The translations under genes and the position numbers were made by a program. From the NCBI GenBank assembly GCA_958298945.1, contig OY282605.1, positions 30,234,811 to 30,298,810 on the forward strand: a DNA stretch of 64,000 nucleotides, read 5' to 3'. This DNA comes from Atherix ibis. Its lineage: Eukaryota; Arthropoda; Insecta; Diptera; Athericidae. Shown here in pieces: positions 11,720 to 21,852 of this stretch (position 1 is the stretch's first letter; each line of letters begins with the position of its first letter). A model generated the notes under the pieces. The model did not search any database. It was not told the DNA's origin and saw only the letters and a program-made list of their open reading frames with translations.

Positions 11720-12539
11720 TGTATTAAATGTTCGTTAAGCCAAATAAGCTCATTCATATATTCTTATCATATACGAGTAAATATTAGTTCCCCTGTTGGG
11801 TGAAATATTTAAAAACCTATAATTAAATTATCTTTATCCCCTTTTAAAGTCCTCTTATATTATTTCTCACTATCAGTTTGACTTTAGCACTCAATATTCC
11901 ACTATCTAACAATGTCATCCTGTGGTCGATTGAAATGCTACCATCCTTAAGGAAAAAAATACTATCTAAGTGAATTCCTTGATATATCATAGGTCTTTGA
12001 TGGACTTCTATGGAAACACAAGTGCATTTTTGCTGCCATTTTTGATCTTTTTATTTAATCCTATCTATGAGAACATAACTTCCATATCTATGAAGGCCAA
12101 GAATATTCCAAAAATACTTCAATTAAACCTGGCATCTTTTCGTTATATTATTTATAATATTTATGCTTCCTATACTCTTACCACCAAAATTAATAGTATT
12201 TTGTACAAAATCCTTTATCTTTCATCTAAAGGTAAATTAAGGAAAAAGTGTACAATTTAGTTTTACTCCCTACCATTAATTATCTATCGGAGTATTTATT
12301 ATTGCCATTATAATAACGTAGACTAATAAAATCCGCTAATTAAGACTAAATATTGATAACCGATTGACCGGGAAGCTACACAAAAGACTAAAAGGACTGG
12401 TTTATATGTATAAGAAATTTTCTTACATAATTATACGGACTATCTAAATTATTAATAAATAGTAAGCTGGTTTTTTAAAACAAAGTATTTATGCCAATAT
12501 GGAATTCTTCCAACTCCTACCGAAACCAACACTAACAAT
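11720..12539. other. AT-rich spacer without recognisable gene
   Basis: A 96-codon forward frame at 11970-12260 is rich in Ile, Tyr, Phe and Asn and shows no family motif. I see nothing else. Confidence 0.45.
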
Positions 12540-13250
12540 TTTCTTCTTCTTCTTCAGCCTATCTTAGTCCACTCCTGAAAATTGGCCTCTTTCAATTTTT
12601 TTCCATGATGTCCTTTTTTGAGCTGTTTGCATCTAATTTTTCTGCTCACGGCATTAGATATCATACCACCATCTTGCTTGGGACATCCCGACACTTCTCT
12701 TCGAATCTCTAGGTCTCCAATGCATAATCGTTTTGGTCCATTTTAGATTATCCCTAGCTGATGAAGTTGTAACAGGAAGGATAAATATATTATACACCTA
12801 TCTTCAGAGATTCATGGGTATTTTTTGTCCTCTAATTATATAGCTAAGCTTATCAAAACCTGCCCAAGACAAGTTAATACTCCTGGTAATTTCTGCTGCT
12901 TGATTTTCTTGTTCGAATTTAATCATGTGTCTCAGATATATATACCCGTGAATATTTTCCAGCATGGTGTTATTGATCGTGATCTGATAATTATCGGGAC
13001 ATATAATTTTGGATTTATGAAAATTCATTCTCTTTCCAACCGAACGAGAGCTTTCTGCCAGCTCTTGTAACATTAGCTCCTGAGTTTTTCGGCATCACTA
13101 CTAACTAGAACAATATTATCGGCAAAGCGTAAGTGGTTTAGATGTTTACCATTCATTTTTATACCCCCTTGATCCCAAGATAATTTATTAAATACGTCCT
13201 CTAACGTCAAGGTGAAGAGTTTGAGTTAAATGGGTACTTACAATGTCCCT
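12540..13250 (-). mobile_element. RTE-like non-LTR retrotransposon, RT to C-terminus
   Basis: The minus strand reads LEDVFNKLSWDQGGIKMNG, then LRFADNIVLVSS at about 13105-13140 (the RT active site, FADD in live elements, here FADN), then the open frame at 12804-13073 with KRMNFHKSKIICPDN and NLSWAGFDKLS. Further on come the C-terminal blocks of endonuclease-RT elements: WRPRDSKRSVGMSQARWW and TAQKRTSWKKIE. It ends in GAA/AAG triplets at about 12541-12557 (minus strand), which fits the short-repeat tail of RTE-type elements. Several stops and the lost catalytic Asp show that it is dead. The clade is inferred from these motifs only. Confidence 0.85.
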
Positions 13251-14829
13251 CCCTATTATTACTCCTTGAATATTTCACACAAATATATAAAAGAATATTG
13301 CGAATTTTATGAAGGTCTCTGCCTTTAGCATTTTCAAAACAATTATTCTCATTATCCTTTTTTAGAATCATCCTTTAAAACGAAATCATTCGTGAAATAT
13401 TTTAAAGAGTTAAATATTTTGAAACTCGCATATATTCGGTATATAGCAAAATGCCGATGGCTATTTACTCTTTCTTTATTGACCCTGTAACATAGATAAA
13501 ATTTACTGACTATTTATATTATAAATGTAAATATTGAATAAATACAAAAAAAAGTATTATTGAACATACCACTTTTTGATTATAATAAATCTTAAAATAA
13601 GTTCAAGGATTTTATCATACAATTGTCAATATTAAAATCATACTAACAGCGGGACTTGAGAGGAAAAAAATATGGTAAAAAGGATAATAATCATAAAATT
13701 TTATGTTCATCTTGAAAAATATATTTATTGCCAAAAGCTCTTGTATCAATATAGTAATAATATTTGTCTTTGATTTTTATCTAAGAAAAATAAATCTTAT
13801 CATAAATCTAAGGATAACATTGTTCAAGTTTCTTTTTTTAATATTGTTTCTTTTTTAAATCTTTTCTAGCACATAATTATTGTACTCATAATTGAAACTA
13901 TTAGTAACATTTTTGATTGAAAACATAATTTTAAACTTGAATGTGATTTTTGTTGTTGTATAAGTGCTCTTTTCATTGATATTCTATTGTAATATATTGA
14001 AATAATTAAATACTAAAATTATCAAAACTTTATAAATATTCAGGATTAAATTTATGGCTTTTTTTTTATTAGAAAGTATTATATTTTTTTAAATTATTTT
14101 TTTATATATGTTTTTAGTCATTTTTCAAATGAAAGTTTTTTTTAAAAGTTTTATTGAAAGTTGATTTAATCATAAAAATATTTTCGAAAATTTTATAATA
14201 TGAAAATGTTTTTCTTTTAATAAAAAGATAGTAATTTTAATAAATGGAAATTGATAAGTGATAGAAGAAAATAGCGAAAATATTCAAAAAAAATTCAAAA
14301 TCGTCGTTAGTAGATAATTTTTAAGTCACAAATTCAAGAGCAGTCCAAGATTAGTTTTTGGTTTATAAATAGTATCTGAACTAAATATTAGAAAGTATGT
14401 AACATCCATATTGTATAAATTTAACAAATAACTATGTAAATTTTTCAAGTATCTGAATTATTTATAATAAAAAAATTTTTTTATTTATTTTCTGTGAAGG
14501 ATTAACCATTTGATAGTAGAAAAATTATAACCCCATCCTTTGATAGCTATCAACTAAATATATTTTACCAAATAAAAAAAAATGTTATTACATAGTTTGC
14601 CAAATTGTACAACTTTCTGTAAATGTGATAATTCTGCGATAGCAACATTTCATGGTTAAAGAAAAGATTATGGTGCTGGTACAACAGACTTTTGATGAAG
14701 AACGCACAAGTGTCAATTTAAAAGCCATTGTATCCGTGACAAATTACTCGTTGGTATGTATTTTGGTCTAAATGTGTCATTGGCCCATATTTCTTTAAAA
14801 ACAAAGTAGGATAGAATAATTCTTTTATT
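13251..14829. other. AT-rich spacer without recognisable gene
   Basis: A/T-rich throughout, with long poly-T and poly-A runs. No supported gene or repeat. Confidence 0.5.
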
Positions 14830-15410
14830 TAACATGATATACCAGCGTAAGACATACTAGCACGGGTCGCCTACGATAATAAGGGTTTGGATACGCCCAA
14901 TCAATGATGTCCAATAATGGAAATCGATAGCATATCTGAGTAGCTTCAGATAGTTACACGCATCTCAGCTACTCAACAAAAACCAAGCTCGCCACAACCT
15001 AATGCTTTATTTGATTTCCTACTTGGACCACCTCGTGTAAGGAACACTCTATCGGTTCCCTCTTTTCCGAACCTTTTTTCGAATCGCATCGGTTACCTCT
15101 ACGGTAAGTGGTCTTTTTACCTTCACTCTGCCGTTTAATAACACTAACCATCTTTCGTGTTCTATGTATGAAGCAGTCAAACATTCCATCTTACTTCCGT
15201 CAAGTCCAATGGTGAGCGGTCTCAATCTTTCGATCACTCCTCTCATATGTAGGTTCATTTACTAACAGTCAGTGAGCAGTTATAAACTAGTTACCCTAAC
15301 TGCTGCTAACAAGGCCTACCCAAAGCTCTACTATCATCTGAAGTGATAGCACCTGATATTGCGCCATTCTTCAGCACTAGCCCTAAAACTGTGCCTGCGA
15401 TATAAATGTC
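14830..15410 (-). repeat. unclassified repeat family U, copy 1, distal part
   Basis: In minus orientation this aligns by eye with 58600-59185 and 60416-60475. Shared blocks include GATGATAGTAGAG, GGGTAACTAG, ACACGAAAGATGGTTA, GGAAATCAAA and TTGATTGGGCGTATC. A minus frame at 15049-15258 (starting MNLHMRGVIERLRPL) runs through it, but copy 2 does not keep that frame open and I recognise no domain. It was once continuous with 16507-16755 and is now split by an R1-like insertion. Confidence 0.75.
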
Positions 15411-15424
15411 CACCACAAAGGCTT
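15411..15424. repeat. 14-bp target-site duplication, left
   Basis: CACCACAAAGGCTT, repeated exactly at 16493-16506 on the other side of the R1-like insertion. Confidence 0.93.
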
Positions 15425-16492
15425 TTTTTTATGTTTAGATTAATGAGGTACAGGGGGAAACCTTTGAAAGGTACTCAACTGGAAATTTTTCCTGCCAGAC
15501 GAGTTATGCGGGATTTTTACCTCGCTAAAACCTAACCTGCACCTCTAACCTTGCTCCCGGTACGATGGTTCCCCGGCGGCACTCTTTGTAAATACTACTT
15601 CGCCGGGGCGTTCTTATTTGATGCTACTGCTATCCCGATGTTATGACGCCTCGCGGCCTATTCTTCGTACGTTGTGTGGAGATCCTTGATAATGGATTCC
15701 GCGTACTCTGCAATTCTGTTATAAGCCGATTGGCTCTTCAGCATGCACTCCACTATGTTTTCTGGACTGATGGAACGGTCCAGATTTCTCTCCAGTTCTG
15801 CCCGTGTCCCTTCGTAGAGGGGGGGGGATGCCCGAAAGCATCCATGCCCAGTCAAGGGTTGGGTGATGTAATACCCGACTTCCCCGTGCAGGCGAGTGAC
15901 CCATTTGGTAACATCTGGGATCAGCCGATGAGTCCACCGACCCTTCGTCCAGTTGTTCCATCTCTCCTGCCAGAGGCGAAGACTCTCGGGTGTCTCCTTT
16001 TCACAGAGGACCTTTCGCCGCGCTTCCTTCATCCTACGATGTTAGCGTTCCCGCTCTCCTGCCAGGGTGTCGATGGGTGGGCATTATGCCACGACGTTGA
16101 CCGCATCGTGTGATACCGTTCGGTATGCTGACGCCACTCTGATTGCTGAGAGCCGCTGGACTGATGACATTGTCTTGCGGTATGTTGTTAGCTCTAGCGA
16201 CTTAGTCCATACTGGTGCTCCGTATAGCAAGACGGAGGTAAAACACAGTAGTCGCCTTCGGATTTGCCTGGGGCCTCCGATATTGGGCCTTATCCGCGAA
16301 AGTGCGCCCTGTCCTGCTGATGCCTTCCTGCTGACGCTGGAGATGTGCCCTTTGTAGTTGAGTCTGACATCCAAGACCACTCCTAGATACCGGATGTAGG
16401 GTAGCGACTGGATGTCGTGGTCGCCTACTCTTATGGTGATGGTCTCCATTCTCTTCCTCCTCGGTAGTATAGTGGTCAGTGTCCCCGCCTGT
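15425..16492 (-). mobile_element. R1-like non-LTR insertion, 5'-truncated, 1068 bp
   Basis: Minus-strand pol fragment starting inside the RT thumb (IRYLGVVLDVRLNYKGH, NIGGPRQIRRRLL, VSHDAVNVVA) and continuing in the same frame into the R1-type C-terminus (LRLWQERWNNWTKGRWTH, LTGHGCFRA, SPENIVECML) up to a stop at 15658. Two in-frame TAA codons (16084-16086 and about 16044) break it. The zinc-knuckle block expected after GHGCFRA is missing, and a G-run at about 15818-15826 marks the likely deletion. About 230 bp of 3' UTR follows, ending in an A-tail at 15425-15431. The 14-bp flanking duplication and A-tail are typical of target-primed reverse transcription with 5' truncation. Confidence 0.95.
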
Positions 16493-16506
16493 CACCACAA
16501 AGGCTT
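16493..16506. repeat. 14-bp target-site duplication, right
   Basis: Second copy of CACCACAAAGGCTT. Joining at this duplication restores a continuous alignment between repeat U copy 1 and copy 2. Confidence 0.93.
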
Positions 16507-16755
16507 GTCACCCCGGCTGGGCATGGCAGACGAGCCACCGTGGAACTCCTGATCTCCATGGTAACAGTAAGTTCCGCTTTAAGAGTAACTGGCACTCATG
16601 CTGTGTTGAAAGAGCTACAGTAGGGAAACTTTTAATTTCCTGGTCCTGCTCGGCAAAGATCCGTAGGCCACTCCTTGTACAGATCTTAGAGCTGTAACGT
16701 TCATCCAGAAATAAACTCCTTGCGAGGAATGAAGAAGAACAAATCGTTACCGTCA
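16507..16755 (-). repeat. unclassified repeat family U, copy 1, proximal part
   Basis: In minus orientation it shares CGATTTGTTCTT, the region around CTACTGTAGCTCTTT, and CCACGGTGG followed by a CTGCCATGCCCAG-like block with 58300-58580. G/C-richer than the surrounding spacer. No protein family recognised. Confidence 0.75.
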
Positions 16756-19050
16756 ACTCTGAGCCCTATGGCTATATGATATGTTTCCAACTTTTTTGGC
16801 TTTATCTTGAAGATTTTAATTTAAACCAGTCCTAATTTTAAGAAAACCGCAGTTTGAACTGATACAATAGAATAAATTTTAGTTTTATTGCATTAAAACG
16901 TCTCAGAACGCATATTTTGTTAATGCAGAAAGTGACTTAAATTAATGACTATTTAGAAATCTACTCCTTTTTAAGTAATGGCCCAATTTTAACCTGAGAT
17001 TTTCGAGAAAAAGGATGAGTTCTGCCAAAAGTCTTATGATAGCCATTCGAATGAAAAATATTTTAACAAAATTTCAATTTTAAGTGCATTTTATTAAATT
17101 TTACTTTCCAAAGTGCAAATAAAAACATTTTCCATAAAAAATTGGCGACTTAAAGTTAGACTTTTTGCAATTGCAGTTAAATGTTAAATGCGATAAATAT
17201 TGTAAAAAAAATTGACCAATCTTAATTGGCTAAAAAAAAAGGTGCATACTTTTAGAATCTGACAAGACCAGAAATAGTCTCGTCGACGATGCTAAAGTCC
17301 GAACAGAATTGCTCATTCAAAATGATTAATTGCGTGCCAATAATTAAACAACCCAAAATAATTTAATTAAATATAATATCAACAATAAAAAATCAACTTT
17401 AAAGTATTTTATTTTTTAAAAAAATGAATTAATATTAATTAACACTTTTAAAAAAAAAAGACAAAACTTGAATTAAACCTTTGTAAGGATAATTAACAAA
17501 TGTTCATAATTTAATAAATATTTTTCCCTTTTTGCATTTCTATTGTATATAAATAATTCTTTTGAAATTATCTGAACACATATTAAATTAATATTAAATT
17601 TACAAGAATTTCCATATAAATTTTATATTGGCATATTTATTTAGTGAATTCGCAGGATAGAATTTCATTAAATCCACAATTAATGTAGTGGTATCGATAA
17701 TTACAGTTAAAAGCTTTTCACTACATAAAAAAAAAATTTTAGTTCATGTATTTTGGTGAATAACAGTATATAATAAAAAATTATGATAATTATTGTTGGA
17801 CTGAATATAAATTTTCATTTAATAAAAATAACACGAAACAAAAATGTTCGTACGAGTAATAATAATCGAAGGGAAGAAATTTTTATGTACGCATTTACTG
17901 AAAGGATATAAAAATATTCCGAATGGTGAAAAAAAGCGTTTAAAAATTATGTTAAAATTTTTCCTTTTTACATAATATGTATTTTATATATGGTATAAAT
18001 GAAATAATAAACTTCAGATCATTTTTTTTTTTTTTTGTGGAAATCTGATTATTTATGAAGAGATTTCCATAATTCTGCTTATATAAAATACGATACGAGA
18101 ACATTAATAATATTTTTTGGTCAAATTACTTTTAATAATAAACCGAAATATTTTTCTTTTAATTAATATACATTTAATAATTGTTCAATATTTGGATTTT
18201 TTTTTATGGAAAAATAAACAAGCTCACTTCTCTGTGGATTATTACATTTATTTGTATTATTGGAGAAAAGTTTATTCAATTTTAATTAAAATATGTTGAT
18301 CGGATTATTAAAATGTACATATTACCGAATAAAGTTTAATAATAATACTCTTGTTATATTTTTTCTGATAAATAGATTTTTTTGAATGGTTGTTATGAGA
18401 AATTTTTAATTGGAGACTATCCTTTTTCTACAATTTTAATTGGATTGAATTTTATTTGAAGTATCAGTTTTTTTGTAAAAATAAAAACAAATAGTTTCTT
18501 CGAAAAGAATCTAGAATTAATTTGAAATTTCAATACTCATTTTTGTCAACGAAAAAAAAAAAGAATACTTGAAGATCTTATAATTTATATAATTAAATCA
18601 GAATATTTATTAGCCATTGTTTTTTTAAAAAAAAAATGTTAAAAAGCCTAATTCGGAAGAAATTAATCTAGATCAGTATATTCTGAATAAAGAGACTATG
18701 TATGTATTATAGAAATATATAATTTTAAATAATGATTTTCAAGTACCTACCATTTATGCAAATATCAAAAATATCTAAGTGCAATAATTATGGATATCTT
18801 TGGCTTCGTATTATGGTTGTCGAGCAAAAATCTTTGAATTTAGATTTTGAAACTCATCCTATCTCACTCTACTATGCAAATATGAAGTCTTCTAGTAATG
18901 CCCATTCTTAAGTATTCAAGGTAGTCATTAGAGAATCTCATTATTAGTAATAATGCACTCAGATTAGCACTGCCAGCTCAGTGATGACTGCTGTCAGGCA
19001 TTACTTTTTGGGGCACAGATTGATCGAAATCATTGCTCTAGCGAATTATT
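16756..19050. other. AT-rich spacer
   Basis: Mostly A/T-rich with no supported gene. Near 18968-18990 there is a single unit (GCACTGCCAGCTCAGTGATGAC) resembling the 45-bp minisatellite at 19806-19981, so the R1-like fragment between them is flanked by related units. Confidence 0.45.
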
Positions 19051-19059
19051 TCTGCCTCA

Positions 19060-19740
19060 AAATTAGAAGTTACGAAATTCTCAGATATTTTATAGACCTA
19101 AGATAGAGCTTACTTTCCCGAATCCAAAATAGGTTTCTGGTAAGCCCGTCTGCCCCTCGGTGAGTTATGTCCAATCGATTGCATAGAACACGTTCAATAA
19201 TTTAATCCGCCGCATCCAGAATACAAATTAGGCGGTATGATGAAAGGTCCCCAAGTGACCGCCTTCCTTTGGTAGTGTCACAAGATGTTGCCTCTTTCAA
19301 AGTAGCGGAAAAATTCCCAAACTCAGACATGTATTGAACACTGCCAAAAATAAGTTTAGATGCGCCGCGGCTGCTGATATTAGTGCACCAGGGGATCTGG
19401 CATTGGTTCAGATACCTTTTTATCACGGAATTGTCTGCATGCCTGGAGGAGTTCATCTTGGGTAATTCATTGAATATGATAGCTACCAGGTCTCGAATTA
19501 TCTTACAATATAGTCACTGAGGTTGCTAAGGGAACAAACCAGTGACAATTCTGTTCAGCAGCTTTGGGCAGGTCGGAGCTACGAAAAAAGAACCCAGAAA
19601 CTTCTTTAAAACTATCTGATATGACCAACGCCATAGATTGTTGTCATCTTCGGCGCATAGTTCCTTCCGGCATCTGCGTTTTCTTTCCTTGATGGTGTCT
19701 CTCAACTCTCTTCTTGGTTTCTCGGTCTGCTGGGATAGTA
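19060..19740 (-). mobile_element. R1-like non-LTR fragment, start of RT
   Basis: Reading leftward: ERKRRCRKELCAEDDNNLWR (about 19640-19700), the pre-RT block seen in R1-clade pol, then a frame (19202-19456) with NFSATLKEATSCDTTKGRRS and SSYRLICILDAAD (live elements: SYRPICLLD), followed after a stop by IIERVLCNRLD. These are the first RT blocks. The catalytic Asp blocks downstream are absent. Frame changes and stops make it a fossil. It differs in coverage from the fragment at 15425-16492; whether both come from one family cannot be told from non-overlapping parts. Confidence 0.85.
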
Positions 19741-19805
19741 AAAGTTATTCAGGCTTGCTTTTTGGACGTTGACACAATCATCACGCTTGCTTATACCTTT
19801 TCCTA

Positions 19806-19981
19806 AGCTCAGAGGTGACTACGAATTAAGACCTCCAAATTAGCATTACCAGCTTAGAGGTGATTATGAATTAAAGCCTCCAGGTCTACATGGTCAGCTG
19901 AGAAGTCATTACACATTAAGGCCTCCATGACTATACTGCCAACTTAGAAGCTCCTATAAATTAAGACCTCTACGTCTTAAG
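19806..19981. repeat. 45-bp minisatellite, four units
   Basis: Diverged units start at 19806, 19851, 19896 and 19941, each with the pattern AGCTnAGAnGT, then AATTAAnnCCTCCA. The period is exactly 45 bp, with roughly 75-80% identity between neighbours by eye. It lies beside the R1-like fragment and could be part of its 5' region. Confidence 0.88.
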
Positions 19982-20220
19982 AAAAAAGAATGGATAGGTT
20001 TTTGCTATTTTCCTCCAAAAAACAATTACTATTATCCATTTTGGAAACCAACCAATTCCCATCTATCAATATTGAGACCTTCAACTTACCATCGATCATC
20101 ATCCCGCCATTGTGAAGCTTTTATATTTCTCGATACCTATTCCAAGTCCTCTTCAAATAAAGCAGCGTGCTGTATAAAATCTAACCCAAATTAACTGATT
20201 CATCCAACTAACTAATTTAG

Positions 20221-21259
20221 CAGCAAAATCAAAGATCGCTTGGATGCTGTGTATGGTGACTCTTCTCCTTCGATGGCGACCGTCAAGAATTGGTTCAACG
20301 AGTTTGTTCGTGGCCGCACGTCGGTTTTTGATGATCCACGCCCAGGTGCCCCGAAAACGCCTGCTACGGAGGAAAGCGCTAAAAAAGTCCATGATCTCGT
20401 GTTGGCAGACCGTCGATTGAAGGTTCACGAGATAGCTGAGACTGTGGGCATCGCAGTAGGAATGGTGCATCATATTCTACATGAAGAACTGGGCATGAGA
20501 AAGCTGTCGGCGCGATGGGTGCCGCGTTTGCTCACACCGGAAAACAAGCACAACTGTGAGACCACATCGGCGACGTGTTTGGCGCTGTTTCAGCGCAATC
20601 CAGCGGAGTTCTTGCGTCGTTTCGTGACCGTCGACGAAACATGGATTCACTGTTATACACCAGACACCAAGGAACAGTCGAAACAGTGGACTTCACCCGG
20701 CGAACGTGCTCCGAAGAAGGCAAAGACTGTTCGATCGGCTGGAAAGGTGATGGCCACCGTTTTCTGGGATTCACAAGGTGTGCTCCACATCGATTACCTC
20801 GAGAAGCGTACAACCATCACGGGGCGCTACTATGCTGACTTATTGGGCCGATTTGACGTTGAATTGAAGAAAAAGCGGCCCCGCTTTGCGAAGAAAAAAG
20901 TGCTGTTCCACCACGACAACTCCGCCGTCGCCATGGCCAAATTGGTCGAATTGCGCTACGAATTACTGCCCCATCCACCGTACTCTCCAGGTTTGGCCCC
21001 CTGTGATTACTTTTAGTTTCCAAACCTGAAAAAATCACTCACCGGGAATAGATTTGGGTCGAATGAGGAGGTCATCGTCGCCACAGAGGCCTATTTTGCT
21101 TCCCTCGAGAAAATGTATTTTTTGGACGGGTTAAAAACGTTAGAGCATCGCTGGGCCAAGTGTATCGAGCTTGAAGGAGATTATGTGGAAAAATAAATTG
21201 CCACCTTTCCAAAATTTTCGTTTTTTTTTGTAGTCTAAGTACTTGTTGAATGACCTTCG
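20221..21259 (+). mobile_element. mariner E1, 5'-truncated, with long open transposase frame (DD34D)
   Basis: A frame open for 258 codons from the ATG at 20240 to a TAG at 21014-21016. It contains the helix-turn-helix part (MATVKNWFNEFVRGRTS, KVHEIAETVGIA), the first catalytic Asp in FVTVDETWIH, HHDN with the second Asp, and SPGLAPCDYF with the third. Compared with E2, 15 bp are deleted right after HHDN, removing APAHT. The TAG replaces a Leu codon: the same frame continues as FPNLKKSLTGNRFGSNEE up to a stop at 21194-21196. The right inverted repeat ends at 21259 with TA after it. The left inverted repeat and first codons are missing. The sequence is clearly G/C-richer than its surroundings and little decayed, which suggests a late arrival. 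Confidence 0.95.
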
Positions 21260-21439
21260 TATGCCATCAAGTTTTGTGTTAAGTTTAATGAATCCATTCA
21301 TGGAGGGCCTAGAAGAAGTATAAGACAAACCTCGCTCAATGAGACCTTCGACTATAATAACTGTTAAAAATGTAGAATAAGCGAGGACTCTCGTGAGGTT
21401 AAACCGTCGATTGATATTTAAGGGCAAACTAACAACGGA

Positions 21440-21850
21440 GTTTTTTAAAAAGAAATTCTCGAAAGGTTAAAAAAAAGGTTATTATCTCCGATCAGATATT
21501 GCAGACACTTAGAAGTTTCACCATTCAAATGCCCACTGATACACCACCACGGCCATAAACGAGTTTATGGTCGAAAAAAACTCTTTGGTTTTCCTATTCA
21601 CCTGATTTTAATTTGTGTGAATTTGTTTTTTTCGTGTTACCAAAAAATGCGTGAACCAACGCCATCTTGATGCTGTCGATAACTTACGAAAGATTGTAAC
21701 TGAAGGGTTGAAGGCTATTCTAGTTGAAGGTACGAAAAGTGAAAACAATATCTCCATGAGTGCATTGCTGCCTAACAAAACTGTTTTAAAGGAGATAATA
21801 TAGTAAATTTTCTTTAAAAAAATAACTTTAATTTGATGCCGTACACCTCG
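21440..21850 (+). mobile_element. mariner J1, 3' end fragment
   Basis: Forward frames read YSPDFNLCEF (third catalytic block with Asp replaced by Glu) and on to YLHECIAA and FKGDNI, the end of a mariner transposase with a YFEGDN-type tail. The 3' end GTACACCTCG is followed by TA at 21851-21852. No intact frame and no left end. It seems distinct from families B, C and E. Confidence 0.65.
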
Positions 21851-21852
21851 TA

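Noticed and set aside
15643..16113. 156-codon forward frame
   Set aside because: It is the opposite-strand shadow of the R1-like pol fragment, whose minus-strand translation shows the conserved RT and C-terminal motifs.
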